From: Thauera sp. 2A1 | Lineage (GTDB): Bacteria; Pseudomonadota; Gammaproteobacteria; Burkholderiales; Rhodocyclaceae | Assembly (NCBI RefSeq): GCF_009469595.2 | Contig: NZ_SSXV01000002.1 | Location: forward strand, 186,001-250,000 | DNA length: 64,000 bases | Reading direction: 5' to 3' | Shown: positions 1 to 10,587 of the stretch, in pieces | Numbering within the stretch: the first letter of the stretch is position 1 | How the letters are laid out: each line of letters opens with the position of its first letter | The notes under the pieces: generated by a model | What the model saw: the letters and a program-made list of their open reading frames with translations, nothing else | Told to the model about the DNA's origin: nothing | Database searches by the model: none | Made by a program: the position numbers and the translations under genes

Positions 1-704
1 GCAGCCGCCTCGGTGTCGTAGGTGTCGATCAGCAGGGTCACGTTGCCCGGCTGCGACAGCGAGAACTGCTCGAAGGCGTCGCTCTCGAGCTCGTGGGCCT
101 CGATGTAGGAGTGCGCCATGGTGCCGAACACCGGTACGCCGTAGCGCTGCCCGGCGAGCACCGTGGCGCTGCCGGCAAAGCCCGCGAGGAAGCTGGCGCG
201 TGCCGCCAGCAGGCCTGCCTCGCCGGCGTGGGCGCGGCGCAGGCCGAAATCGACCAGCAGGCGGTCCGGCGCCGCGAGCACGCAGCGTGCAGCCTTGGTG
301 GCGACCAGCGAGCAATAATTGATCAGGTTGATCAGACGGCTCTCGACGAATTGCGCCTCGCCGATCGGCGCTTCGATGCGCAGCACCGGCTCGTTGCCGA
401 AGAACATCGTGCCCTCGCGCATCGCGTGCACGTCGCCAGTGAAGCGGAAGTCGCGCAGCCCATCGAGAAAAGACGACCGGAAACGGCCGCTGCCGTGCAG
501 CCAGTCGAGCTCGGCGGTGGTGAAGCGCAGGTTCTCGAGGTAGTCCAGCATCTGCTCGATGCCGGCCAGCATCAGGAAGCGTCGCTGCAGCGGCAGCTCG
601 CGCACGAAGAGCTCGAACACCGCGCTGTCGTGCAGGCCTTCGTCGTGATAGGCCTGCAGCATGGTGAGCTCGTACAGGTCGGTGAGCAGCGCGGAATCGT
701 TCAT
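1..704 (-). CDS. pncB: Nicotinate phosphoribosyltransferase (partial, 3' end outside window)
   Basis: Joins nicotinate to PRPP, giving nicotinate mononucleotide in the Preiss-Handler NAD salvage route; cytoplasmic. The 234 visible residues start LLTDLYELTM, the family's N-terminal signature. They also contain VDFGLRRAHAGEAG, GTMAHSYIEAH (the conserved active-site histidine region) and LIDTYDT, all typical of nicotinate phosphoribosyltransferases. The start ATG at 704 overlaps the stop of the upstream nicotinamidase gene in an ATGA, so the two are translationally coupled and the product of one enzyme is the substrate of the next. The C-terminal part lies beyond the left edge. The family is clear; nothing odd is seen in the visible part. 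Confidence 0.93.
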   Translation of the reverse strand, partial: MNDSALLTDLYELTMLQAYHDEGLHDSAVFELFVRELPLQRRFLMLAGIEQMLDYLENLRFTTAELDWLHGSGRFRSSFLDGLRDFRFTGDVHAMREGTMFFGNEPVLRIEAPIGEAQFVESRLINLINYCSLVATKAARCVLAAPDRLLVDFGLRRAHAGEAGLLAARASFLAGFAGSATVLAGQRYGVPVFGTMAHSYIEAHELESDAFEQFSLSQPGNVTLLIDTYDTEAA

Positions 705-1333
705 GCGCCACCCCCGACGAGCTGCTTGCTGGTGACCAGTTGGGCGCCGGCTTCGGTCATGTCGTGCTCGGCACGCGCACCGTCGCCGGGATGCACATTC
801 ACCGCGCGCATCGCGTCGCGCAGCACCACGACGTCGAAGCCTTCGCCGATCGCATCGCGCACGGTCGCGAGCACGCAGTAGTCGGTCGCCAGCCCGCCGA
901 TGAACAGGCGCCCGCAGCCCAGGCTGCGCAGCCGCTCGCCGAGGCCGGTGCGCTGGAAGGCGGAGTAGGCGTCCGCTACGGCGGTCGTCGCCTTCGAAAC
1001 GATGTGGGCATGTTCGGGTACCGCCAGTCCCGGTGCGAAGGCGGCGCCGGGACTGGCAGCGATGCAGTGGGGCGGCCACGGGCCACCCTGGGCGCGGAAG
1101 GAGCAGTGGTCGGCCGGGTGCCAGTCGCGGGACAGCACGATGGGCAGGTTCACGCGCAGGAACAGTTCCATGCACCGGTTCAGCACCGGTACCACGGCAT
1201 CGCCGTCGGGCACGCCGAGCGCGCCGCCGGGCAGGAAGTCGCGCTGCACATCGACCACCACGAGCGCGTCGCCGCCGCGCAAGGCGAGGCGACCGCCTTC
1301 TGGCTCAGGGCGTGTGCGACTGTGTTGAGGCAT
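701..1333 (-). CDS. pncA: Nicotinamidase
   Basis: Hydrolyses nicotinamide to nicotinate and ammonia, the first step of NAD salvage. The 210-residue isochorismatase-like fold shows the complete active site. The catalytic triad is D28 (in VVVDVQRDF), K114 and C153 (in GLATDYCV), and the metal ligands are D70, H72, H76 and H89 (DWHPADH and WPPHC). The start is supported by AAGGAG seven bases before the ATG. The first 20 residues are an extension beyond the usual family start. The gene forms an operon with pncB by a 4-base overlap and is divergent from the phosphoribosyltransferase gene at 1613. The 279-base gap between them must hold both promoters, but I see no clear -35/-10 pair in it. Confidence 0.95.
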   Translation of the reverse strand: MPQHSRTRPEPEGGRLALRGGDALVVVDVQRDFLPGGALGVPDGDAVVPVLNRCMELFLRVNLPIVLSRDWHPADHCSFRAQGGPWPPHCIAASPGAAFAPGLAVPEHAHIVSKATTAVADAYSAFQRTGLGERLRSLGCGRLFIGGLATDYCVLATVRDAIGEGFDVVVLRDAMRAVNVHPGDGARAEHDMTEAGAQLVTSKQLVGGGA

Positions 1334-1612
1334 CTTGTTCTCCTTGCTGCGCGCACAAGGTGCGGCACCCGGCCCGATGCGGCTCCCCTGCCAGTGGCTG
1401 CCCGGAGCGTCACGTCATTGCAGCCGAGGCGGATTGCGCTGCGAGAGTTTTCGCCCTGGTTGCGCCATGTCGTTGCGCGGCATGGTCTACGCTGGCAAAA
1501 CAGGAGTAGATTTTTACCCTGTCGGACGGATCGTTTCGTTCAGTCTAGACCCATCCGCCGCCGCTCAGAACTGCCGCATCCACCCGCAGCATCGTCATTG
1601 CGCGAGTACAGC

Positions 1613-2182
1613 ATGGATCGACCCTCCGGCCTTCGTACCTGCCTCCACGACACGGCACAGTCATGCGTCATTGTCGACAACATGGCGCGCAAGCTGGCCG
1701 GCCTGCTGTCCGGTCGCGAGCCGGCGATCGTGGTCGGCATCCTGCGGCGCGGCGCTCCGCTGGCCGACCGCATCGTCGACTGCCTGCTGCGGCAGCACCC
1801 GGGCGTGTCTGCGCCGCTGCGGGTGGACCTGAAGGTCAAGCGCTATGCCGACGATCTGACCCTGCTGCATCCCGAGACGCAGTTGTCCGAGGACGCGGGG
1901 CAGCCGCTGCCCGCGCTCGAGGGGCGCACCCTGGTGGTGATCGACGATGTGCTCTTTACTGGGCATTCGCTGCTGCGCGTGGTCGATCACCTGGCTAGGC
2001 GGCAGCCGGCGCGCATCCTGGTTGCGGTGCTGGTCGATCGTGGCGTCGCCTGCCTGCCGGTGCATGCCGACGTGGCCGGCGTGCGCCTCGACATCGCGGC
2101 GGAAGACATCATCGAGTGCAACGTGCCACCGTATGAGCCGGATTTCCGCATCGAACTGCTGCAGCCGCGCAGCGCTGGCTGA
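1613..2182 (+). CDS. PyrR/Hpt-like phosphoribosyltransferase
   Basis: A 189-residue type I phosphoribosyltransferase. The PRPP-binding signature is VVIDDVLFTGHSL, and VVGILRRGAPLADRI matches the pyrophosphate-loop strand of PyrR and hypoxanthine phosphoribosyltransferases. PyrR proteins bind pyr mRNA or convert uracil to UMP; hypoxanthine phosphoribosyltransferases salvage purines. The sequence alone does not settle which applies, although the VDDVLYTG-like core resembles PyrR more. The ribosome binding site before the ATG at 1613 is weak. An internal ATG at 1682 would remove the N-terminal helix and is less likely. It is followed 12 bases later by a second, unrelated phosphoribosyltransferase, so the two are probably co-transcribed with the chaperonin and RNA-repair genes. 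Confidence 0.8.
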   Translation: MDRPSGLRTCLHDTAQSCVIVDNMARKLAGLLSGREPAIVVGILRRGAPLADRIVDCLLRQHPGVSAPLRVDLKVKRYADDLTLLHPETQLSEDAGQPLPALEGRTLVVIDDVLFTGHSLLRVVDHLARRQPARILVAVLVDRGVACLPVHADVAGVRLDIAAEDIIECNVPPYEPDFRIELLQPRSAG

Positions 2183-2194
2183 GCGGAGGGGACG

Positions 2195-2863
2195 ATGATC
2201 TTCGTCGATCGAATCGATGCCGCGCGCAAGCTGGCCGACGCCCTGGCGGCGTATCGCGGCGCCAGGCCGCTGGTGCTCGCCATCCCGCGCGGCGCGGTGC
2301 CGATGGGCGCGGCGCTGGCCGAGGCGCTGGAGGGCGAACTCGACGTCGTGCTGGTGCACAAGCTCAGTTCGCGCTGGAGCCCGGAATATGCGATCGGCGC
2401 CATCGACGAGAGCGGCTGGTCCTTCGTGTCCGACCCGTCCGACGCCGACGAGGCCTGGCTCAACGAGGAGAAGGCGCGCCGCCTGGCGGGCCTGCGCCAG
2501 CGCCGTGCGCAGTATTCGCCGGAGCGGCCGCCGATCGACCCGCACGGCCGGGTGGTGATCGTCGTCGACGACGGGCTCGCCACCGGCGCGACCATGATCG
2601 CCGCGCTGCATGCGGTGCGCGCGCAAGGCCCGCAGAAGCTGGTCTGCGCGGTGCCGGTCGGTGCGCCGGACAGCCTCAAGAAAGTCGAACCCTATGCCGA
2701 CGAGGTCGTGTGCCTGTACGCGCCGTGGGACTTCCGCGCGGTGGGGCAGTTCTACAGCCAGTTCTGGCAGGTCGAGGACGAGGAAGTGATCGACTGCCTT
2801 CGCGCGCATCGCCGACGTGCCGCTGCGCACGCGGCCGGAGGAGGCGTGCCGCCGCCGCAATGA
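2195..2863 (+). CDS. Phosphoribosyltransferase family protein
   Basis: A 222-residue cytoplasmic protein with the type I phosphoribosyltransferase fold. The PRPP motif is [15 protein letters not shown] near residues 115-130, and [11 protein letters not shown] forms the pyrophosphate loop near the N-terminus. [16 protein letters not shown] is typical of the stand-alone family often found beside stress and dormancy genes rather than of any housekeeping salvage enzyme. The substrate base is unknown. The start ATG follows GGAGGGG. The C-terminal tail is rich in Ala, Arg and Pro and may be disordered. It lies directly between the PyrR-like gene and the GroEL paralogue, 52 bases before the latter. 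Confidence 0.82.
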   Translation: MIFVDRIDAARKLADALAAYRGARPLVLAIPRGAVPMGAALAEALEGELDVVLVHKLSSRWSPEYAIGAIDESGWSFVSDPSDADEAWLNEEKARRLAGLRQRRAQYSPERPPIDPHGRVVIVVDDGLATGATMIAALHAVRAQGPQKLVCAVPVGAPDSLKKVEPYADEVVCLYAPWDFRAVGQFYSQFWQVEDEEVIDCLRAHRRRAAAHAAGGGVPPPQ

Positions 2864-2915
2864 CCGTCCCATGCGGCCGGAGCGCATGCTGAAGAGGGAG
2901 AGGAGAAAAACGACG

Positions 2916-4526
2916 ATGACAGCCAAACAACTGCTTTTCCGCGACGATGCGCGCCACCGCATCCTGCGCGGCGTCTCGCTGCTGGCCGACGCGGTCAAGG
3001 AAACCCTGGGCCCGCGCGCCCGCACGGTGCTGCTGCGGCGGCCCTACGGTCCGCCCATCGTGATCAACTCCGGCGTCATCGTCGCACGCGAGATCGAGCT
3101 GTCGGACCCGTTCGAGAACATGGGCGTGCAGATGGTGCGCGAAGTGGCGGCGCGCACGTCCGAAGTGGCGGGCGACGGCACCACCACCGCGACGCTGCTG
3201 GCCGCCGCCATCGTGCGCGAGGGCATGAAGCACGTCGCCGCCGGCATCAACCCGATGGACCTGAAGCGCGGCGTCGACAAGGCCGTCGAGGCGCTGGTCG
3301 GCGCGCTGAAGGCGATGGCGCGACCCTGTGAGACGCGCGTCGAGATCGCCCAGGTGGCGAGCATCTCGGCGAACAACGACAACGCCATCGGCGAACTGAT
3401 CGCCGAAGCCATGGAGCGCGTCGGGAAGGAAGGCGTGATCACCGTCGAGGAGGGCACGGGCCTCGCGAGCACGCTGGAAGTGGTCGAAGGCATGCAGTTC
3501 GATCGCGGTTACCTGTCGCCCTATTTCATCAACACCGAGGGCGCGCGCGTGATACTGGAGGATGCAGCCATCCTGGTGTGCGACCGCAAGATCGGCGCAG
3601 TGGCCGACCTGCTGCCGGTGCTGGAGTCGGTGGCGCGCAGCGGGCGGCCCTTGCTGCTGATCGCCGAGGAGGTCGAGGGCGAGGCGCTGGCGCTGCTGGT
3701 GGTGAACGCCGTGCGCGGCACGCTGAAGGCCTGCGCGGTGAAGGCGCCGGATTTCGGTGAACGGCGGCGCGCGATGCTCGAGGACATCGCGGTGCTGACC
3801 GGCGCGACGCTGGTGAGCGGCGAAACCGGCCTCACGCTGGAGCATGCGACCGAGGCCGAACTGGGCAGCGCGCGCCGCCTCGAGGTGGACAAGGACAGTT
3901 GCACGCTGGTCGGTGGCGGCGGCGCGCACGCACTGATCGAGGCGCGCATCGCCCGCATCCGCGCAGAGATGGATGACGCGCGCTCCGACTACGAGCGCGA
4001 GGGGCTGCAGAAACGCATCGCACGCCTGGCCGGCGGCGTGGCGGTGGTGAAGGTCGGCGGCGCCACCGAATCCGAGATGAAGGAGCGCCGTGCGCGCGTC
4101 GAGGATGCGCTGCATGCGACGCGCGCTGCGGTGGCCGAAGGCATCCTGCCCGGCGGCGGCGTGGCGCTGCTGCGTGCGCGTGGGGCGCTGGGCACGCTGC
4201 ACGGCGCCAACCACGATGAGGATTGCGGCATCCAGATCGTGCTGCGCGCGGTGGAGGAGCCACTGCGTCAGCTCGTCGCCAACGGCGGCCTCGAACCCTC
4301 GGTGGTGCTCGACCGGGTGGTGGCCGGCAGCGGCGCCTTCGGCTTCAATGCCGCGACCGAGGAATACGGCGACCTGATGGCGATGGGCGTGCTCGACCCG
4401 TGCAAGGTCACGCGCAGTGCGCTGCAGAACGCCGCTTCGGTGGCGGGTTTGATCCTCACCACCGACTGCCTGGTGGCCGAACTGCCGCAGCCGGCGGGCG
4501 GCCTGCCGGGCGGCGAGGAGATGTGA
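2916..4526 (+). CDS. GroEL-type chaperonin paralogue with a changed ATPase residue
   Basis: A 536-residue 60-kDa chaperonin, colinear with E. coli GroEL (548 residues). It keeps [12 protein letters not shown] (the D87 region), RGYLSPYF and LLPVLE (client and GroES contacts), [10 protein letters not shown] and [10 protein letters not shown] (the D398 region). The segment matching E. coli K51-D52-G53 reads N-S-G, so the aspartate that helps hydrolyse ATP is serine here; the DNA at that point reads atc aac tcc ggc. The C-terminus ends GGLPGGEEM, not the usual GGM repeats. No groES lies beside it. Start chosen at the ATG after GAGAGGAGA; an upstream in-frame ATG at 2817 lies inside the previous gene. 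Likely a specialised second chaperonin working with its neighbours, archease and RtcB; this last point is inference. Confidence 0.9.
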   Translation: MTAKQLLFRDDARHRILRGVSLLADAVKETLGPRARTVLLRRPYGPPIVINSGVIVAREIELSDPFENMGVQMVREVAARTSEVAGDGTTTATLLAAAIVREGMKHVAAGINPMDLKRGVDKAVEALVGALKAMARPCETRVEIAQVASISANNDNAIGELIAEAMERVGKEGVITVEEGTGLASTLEVVEGMQFDRGYLSPYFINTEGARVILEDAAILVCDRKIGAVADLLPVLESVARSGRPLLLIAEEVEGEALALLVVNAVRGTLKACAVKAPDFGERRRAMLEDIAVLTGATLVSGETGLTLEHATEAELGSARRLEVDKDSCTLVGGGGAHALIEARIARIRAEMDDARSDYEREGLQKRIARLAGGVAVVKVGGATESEMKERRARVEDALHATRAAVAEGILPGGGVALLRARGALGTLHGANHDEDCGIQIVLRAVEEPLRQLVANGGLEPSVVLDRVVAGSGAFGFNAATEEYGDLMAMGVLDPCKVTRSALQNAASVAGLILTTDCLVAELPQPAGGLPGGEEM

Positions 4527-4556
4527 CGGCGGGCTTGGACCAGGGCTGAGGCGAAC

Positions 4557-4994
4557 ATGGTCACGCAGGCCGCCTGGCAGACTTTTCCTCACGAAGCCGA
4601 TGTCGGCGTGCGCGGCACCGGCGAAACGCTCGCCGAGGCCTTCGCCGGTGCCGCCACTGCGATGACGGCGGCGATCTGCGATCCGGGCACGGTGGCCGCG
4701 CGCGAGGCGGTCCCCATCGAATGCTCTGCGCCCGAGACCGAGCTGCTGCTGCTCGACTGGCTCAACGCGCTGGTGTTCGAGATGGCCACGCGGCGCATGC
4801 TGTTCGCGCGCTTCGAGATCGACATTGCGCCCGAGGATGGCGGCCTGCGACTGCGCGCGACGGCCTGGGGCGAGGCGGTCGATGTCGCCCGCCACCAGCC
4901 GGCCGCCGAGGTGAAGGGCGCGTCGTTCTGCGAGCTGAAGGCCGGGCAGCAACCCGACGGCCGGTGGCTGGCGCAGTGCGTGGTCGATGTGTGA
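4557..4994 (+). CDS. Archease, RtcB activator
   Basis: A 145-residue archease. In archaea and eukaryotes this protein speeds guanylylation of RtcB and allows multiple ligation turnovers. The N-terminal FPHEADVGVRGTGETLAEAF matches the family pattern in which the acidic HEAD-type motif binds metal, and LLLDWLNALVFEMATRRMLF is the conserved helix. The length is as expected. The gene sits 30 bases before rtcB, the usual partner, and 30 bases after the chaperonin paralogue, so one mRNA is likely. Nothing is missing from the visible motifs. Confidence 0.92.
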   Translation: MVTQAAWQTFPHEADVGVRGTGETLAEAFAGAATAMTAAICDPGTVAAREAVPIECSAPETELLLLDWLNALVFEMATRRMLFARFEIDIAPEDGGLRLRATAWGEAVDVARHQPAAEVKGASFCELKAGQQPDGRWLAQCVVDV

Positions 4995-5024
4995 CGCGCG
5001 CGTCACGACGAACGGGGACGGAAG

Positions 5025-6458
5025 ATGGATACCTCCAGACTGAAGCGGCGCGGCCCCTGCGAGTGGGAGCTGCCGGCGAGCGGCCGCATGCGGGTGCCGG
5101 GCGTGATCTTCGCGTCGAAGGAGCTGGTGCAGGCGATGGACGACAAGGTGGCCGAGCAGGTCGCCAACGTCGCCAGCCTGCCGGGCATCGTCGATGCGTC
5201 GTACGCGATGCCGGACGCGCACTGGGGCTACGGCTTTCCGATCGGCGGCGTGGCGGCCTTCGATGCCGACGAGGGCGGCGTGGTGTCGGCGGGCGGTGTC
5301 GGCTTCGACATCTCCTGTGGCGTGCGCACGCTGCACACCGGCCTCAAGGCGGCCGATGTGGAAGGCGTCAAGAGGCAGCTTGCCGACGTGCTGTTCGCGC
5401 GCATCCCGGCCGGTGTCGGCAGCACCGGCGCGCTGCGCCTGTCGGGGCCGGAGATGGACGCGATGCTGCGCGGCGGCGCGCGCTGGGCCGTCAAGGAGGG
5501 CTACGGCAGCGAGGCCGACCTGCTGCGCATCGAGGAACACGGCTGCGTGGCCAGCGCCGATCCGAAGGCGGTGTCGGAGATGGCCAAGAAGCGACAGCGC
5601 GACGAGATGGGCACGCTGGGCTCGGGCAACCACTACCTGGAGGTGCAGGTCGTCGACCAGGTGTTCGACGCCGTGGTGGCGCAGGCCTATGGCCTGGCCG
5701 AAGGCGACGTGGTGGTGAGCATCCACTGCGGCTCGCGCGGCCTGGGGCACCAGATCGGCACCGACTTCCTGCGCGAGATGGTGGTCGCCGCTGGGCAGGC
5801 TGGCATCGTGCTGCCGGACCGCGAGCTCGCCTGCGCGCCGCTCAAGTCGGCGCTCGGCCAGCGCTACCTTGGCGCGATGCGTGCAGCGATCAACTGCGCG
5901 CTGGCCAACCGCCAGATCCTGACTCACCTCGCGCGCGAGGCCTTCGCCACAGTGCTGCCTGGCACGCGCCTGCCGCTGCTGTACGACGTGTCGCACAACA
6001 CCTGCAAGGAAGAGATCCACACCTCGGCCGACGGGCGCAAACGGCGACTGTTCGTGCATCGCAAGGGCGCCACCCGCGCCTTCGGCCCCGGCCATGCCGA
6101 GCTGCCCGCCGAATACCGCCAGGCCGGCCAGCCGGTGCTGATTGGCGGCAGCATGGGCACCGCGTCGTGGATCCTCGCCGGCGCGGCCGGCACCGGGGAG
6201 CGCGCCTTCGGCTCCGCCTGCCACGGCGCCGGCCGCGCCATGAGCCGCAGCGAGGCGCTGCGCCGCTGGCACGGCAGCAACGTGGTCGACGAACTGGCGG
6301 CCAAGGGCATCATGATCCGCAGCCCGAGCTTTCGCGGCGTGGCCGAAGAGGCGCCGCTGGCCTACAAAGATGTGGGGGAAGTGGTCGACGCAGCGGACCA
6401 CGCCGGCCTGGCCAGCAAGGTGGCACGGTTGCGGCCGCTGGTGTGCGTGAAGGGCTGA
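5025..6458 (+). CDS. rtcB: RNA-splicing ligase RtcB
   Basis: Joins RNA ends carrying 2',3'-cyclic phosphate (or 3'-phosphate) and 5'-OH, using GTP and Mn2+; used in tRNA and rRNA repair. The 477 residues carry the whole active site: C98 (GFDISCGVR), N202-H203 (GSGNHYLEV), H234 (SIHCGSRGLGHQ), H324 (DVSHNTCKEE) and the histidine that takes the GMP, H400 (ACHGAGRAMSR). Start ATG after GGGACGGAAG. In E. coli rtcB is controlled by the sigma-54 activator RtcR; no rtcR gene lies in this window. Here it is coupled instead with archease, a chaperonin paralogue and phosphoribosyltransferases. REP-like hairpins follow directly. Confidence 0.96.
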   Translation: MDTSRLKRRGPCEWELPASGRMRVPGVIFASKELVQAMDDKVAEQVANVASLPGIVDASYAMPDAHWGYGFPIGGVAAFDADEGGVVSAGGVGFDISCGVRTLHTGLKAADVEGVKRQLADVLFARIPAGVGSTGALRLSGPEMDAMLRGGARWAVKEGYGSEADLLRIEEHGCVASADPKAVSEMAKKRQRDEMGTLGSGNHYLEVQVVDQVFDAVVAQAYGLAEGDVVVSIHCGSRGLGHQIGTDFLREMVVAAGQAGIVLPDRELACAPLKSALGQRYLGAMRAAINCALANRQILTHLAREAFATVLPGTRLPLLYDVSHNTCKEEIHTSADGRKRRLFVHRKGATRAFGPGHAELPAEYRQAGQPVLIGGSMGTASWILAGAAGTGERAFGSACHGAGRAMSRSEALRRWHGSNVVDELAAKGIMIRSPSFRGVAEEAPLAYKDVGEVVDAADHAGLASKVARLRPLVCVKG

Positions 6459-6466
6459 TCTGTTTA

Positions 6467-6535
6467 TGTAGGAGCGGGCTTGACCGCGATCTCTGCGGCG
6501 GATCGAGACCGATCGCGGTCAAGCCCGCTCCTACA
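6467..6535. repeat. REP-like inverted repeat 1
   Basis: A long hairpin: TGTAGGAGCGGGCTTGACCG followed by CGAT, then a 20-base spacer, then the exact reverse complement ending CTCCTACA. This GTAGGAGCGGGCTTG core is the well-known REP-type palindrome of many Pseudomonas and related genomes. It lies just after the rtcB stop and could also end or stabilise that transcript, though no T-tract follows. Confidence 0.85.
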
Positions 6536-6560
6536 AAGGCGTCGCACGGCAGCCCCCCCG

Positions 6561-6622
6561 CCGTAGGAGCGCGCTTGAGCGCGACCGAAAGGTCGAATCG
6601 CGGTCAAGCCCGCTCCTACGGC
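6561..6622. repeat. REP-like inverted repeat 2
   Basis: A second copy of the same palindrome, 25 bases after the first, starting CCGTAGGAGCGCGCTTGAGC and ending GCTCCTACGG. The left arm differs at two positions from copy 1, while the right arm is identical in its core. Paired inverted copies form the REP-doublet arrangement that RAYT transposases act on; no transposase is present nearby. Confidence 0.82.
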
Positions 6623-6713
6623 GGAATGGGTTACGCATCATGCAGGGGTGGGCTCAGCCTCGGCGAAGTCTTTATCGCCAAGTGACGACGACAGCGATGG
6701 TGAGGAGGAAGCG

Positions 6714-8491
<1,778 letters not shown>

Positions 8492-8495
<4 letters not shown>

Positions 8496-9619
8496 CGCGC
8501 GAGCGCAAGCCCGCGGCGGGCGTACAAGCGCCGCTGCCGTGCAAGTCGAAGCCAGCGGACGCGAAGCCCTCGCCGGTCGCAGCGCCGGCGAAGCGCATGC
8601 GGAAGGACAGGGTTGCAGTCGCGGCCGTAGCGCCCGCGACACCGCCGCTGGAACTGCGCCTGCTCGCCGACATGCTGCGCATCCGCCGCATGGAGGAGAA
8701 ATGCGCCGAGCTGTATGGCGCCGGCAAGATCCGCGGCTTCCTGCACCTCTACATCGGCGAGGAGGCCTGCGCGACCGGGGCAATGCACGCGCTCGCCGCC
8801 GAAGACAACGTGGTCGCCACCTACCGCGAGCACGGTCACGCGCTGCTGCGCGGCGTGGGCATGAACGCGATCATGGCCGAAATGTTCGGCAAGGCGGCGG
8901 GCTGCTCGCGCGGGCGCGGCGGCTCGATGCACCTGTTCGACGTGCCTCGCCGCTTCTACGGCGGCAACGCCATCGTCGGTGGCGGCCTGCCGCTGGCCGT
9001 CGGCCTGGCGCTGGCGGACAGGCTGCAGGGCATGCGCCGCGTCACCGCCTGCGTGTTCGGCGAAGGCGCGATGGCCGAAGGCGCGTTCCATGAGTCGATC
9101 AACCTCGCCGCGCTGTGGCAGTTGCCGGTGCTGTTCTGCTGCGAGAACAACCTATATGCGATGGGCACGGCGCTGGCGCGCTCCGAATCGCAGACCGACC
9201 TGTGCGCCAAGGCGGCGAGCTACCGGGTCGCCACCTTCCGCGCCGACGGCATGGACGTGCGCGCGGTGTTCGACACCGTGAGCCGCGCGGCGAAACAGGT
9301 GAGGGAGGGCGGCGGCCCGGCCTTCGTCGAGCTGCAGACCTACCGTTTCCGCGCCCATTCGATGTTCGACCCCGACCTGTACCGCGACAAGGCCGAGATC
9401 GAGCAATGGAAGCAGCGCGGCCCCATCCACAGCTTCTCCGCGCAACTGAAGACCGACGGCCGGCTCACCGAAGAAGCCTTCCTCGCGCTCGATGCCGAAG
9501 CCGAGGCCGAGGTCGCTGCCGCGATCGCCTTCGCCGAGCAGGCACCGTGGGAGCCGGTGGCGGATCTGCTGAAGGACGTCCACACGCCAGCCGGCGCGGC
9601 CGAAGGAGGCGCGCGATGA
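8492..9619 (+). CDS. 2-oxoacid dehydrogenase E1, alpha subunit (PDH/acetoin-type)
   Basis: A thiamine-diphosphate-dependent E1 alpha subunit of 375 residues. The first 50 residues are a basic, Ala/Lys/Pro-rich extension not usual in the family; the catalytic region starts near [53 protein letters not shown] and the diphosphate/Mg motif [20 protein letters not shown] with NNLYAMGT are clear. The enzyme decarboxylates a 2-oxoacid (pyruvate or acetoin are the best guesses) and passes the acyl group to lipoyl-E2. Start and stop both overlap the neighbouring genes by four bases, so the set is an operon. No E3 gene lies here; dihydrolipoamide dehydrogenase must come from elsewhere. Confidence 0.9.
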
Positions 9620-10587
9620 GGGTCAGCTACCGCGAGGCGATGCGGCTCGCGCTGCGCGAGGCGCTGCAAAACGATGCGCGTGTGTTCCTGATGGGCGAGG
9701 ACGTCGGCCGCTACGGCGGCAGCTATGCGGTGTCGAAGGGGCTGCTGGAGGAGTTCGGCCCCGAGCGCATCCGCGACACGCCACTGTCGGAACTGGGCTT
9801 CGTCGGCGCCGGCGTGGGCGCGGCGCTGGGCGGAATGCTGCCCATCGTCGAAGTCATGACGGTCAATTTCAGCCTGCTGGCGCTGGACCAGATCGTCAAC
9901 AGCGCGTCCCTGCTGCGCCACATGTCCGGTGGCCAGTGCTCGGTGCCGCTGGTGCTGCGCATGGCCACCGGCGCCGGGCGGCAACTCGCCGCGCAGCATT
10001 CGCACAGCCTGGAGAACTGGTACGCCCACATCCCCGGCATCCGCGTGCTGGCGCCGGCCACCGTGGCCGATGCGCGCGGCATGCTCGCGCCGGCGCTGGC
10101 CGACCCCGACCCGGTGGTGATCTTCGAGCACGCCCAGCTCTACAACCTGGAAGACGAGCTGGCGGACAACTGGCGCTGCGACATCGCCCATGCCGCGGTG
10201 CGCCGCTCCGGCACGCAGGCGAGCGTATTCGCTTACGGCGGCTGCCTGCCCAAGGCGTTGCAGGCGGCGGACGAACTGGTGGCGGCCGGAATCGACGTCG
10301 AAGTGGTCGACCTGCGCGTGCTGCGTCCGCTGGACATCGACACCATCGCAGCATCGGTGCGCAGGACGCATCGCGCGGTGGTGGTGGACGAAGGCTGGCG
10401 CAGCGGCAGCCTGGCCGCCGAGGTGATCGCGCGCATCGTCGAGGCCTGCTTCTACGAGCTCGATGCGCCGCCCGCGCGGGTGTGCAGCGAGGAGGTGCCG
10501 ATCCCGTATGCGAAGCACCTGGAGGAAGCCGCGCTGCCGCAGCCGGCGAAGATCGTCGCCGCGGTGAAGGAGCTGCTGAATGTTTGA
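9616..10587 (+). CDS. 2-oxoacid dehydrogenase E1, beta subunit
   Basis: A 323-residue transketolase-like beta subunit that completes the E1 heterotetramer. It begins [55 protein letters not shown] and [16 protein letters not shown] are hallmark segments of PDH/acetoin E1 beta subunits. The C-terminal domain ([26 protein letters not shown]) is complete. The start ATG overlaps the alpha-subunit stop, and the stop lies inside the first codons of the E2 gene, so all three are translated from one message. The substrate cannot be read from the sequence. Confidence 0.93.
   Translation: MRVSYREAMRLALREALQNDARVFLMGEDVGRYGGSYAVSKGLLEEFGPERIRDTPLSELGFVGAGVGAALGGMLPIVEVMTVNFSLLALDQIVNSASLLRHMSGGQCSVPLVLRMATGAGRQLAAQHSHSLENWYAHIPGIRVLAPATVADARGMLAPALADPDPVVIFEHAQLYNLEDELADNWRCDIAHAAVRRSGTQASVFAYGGCLPKALQAADELVAAGIDVEVVDLRVLRPLDIDTIAASVRRTHRAVVVDEGWRSGSLAAEVIARIVEACFYELDAPPARVCSEEVPIPYAKHLEEAALPQPAKIVAAVKELLNV

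Noticed and set aside
740..1612. A long plus-strand frame reading across pncA into the PyrR-like gene
   Set aside because: The upstream part is antisense to pncA and has no family features; the phosphoribosyltransferase homology begins after the ATG at 1613.
1334..1612. Promoters for pncA and the divergent PyrR-like gene
   Set aside because: No convincing -35/-10 or sigma-54 pair was found in this 279-base gap, so none is reported.
2676..6401. A 1241-codon open frame on the minus strand opposite the chaperonin, archease and rtcB genes
   Set aside because: It is His/Arg/Ala-rich without any recognisable family, and high GC makes long antisense frames common; the plus-strand proteins are clear.
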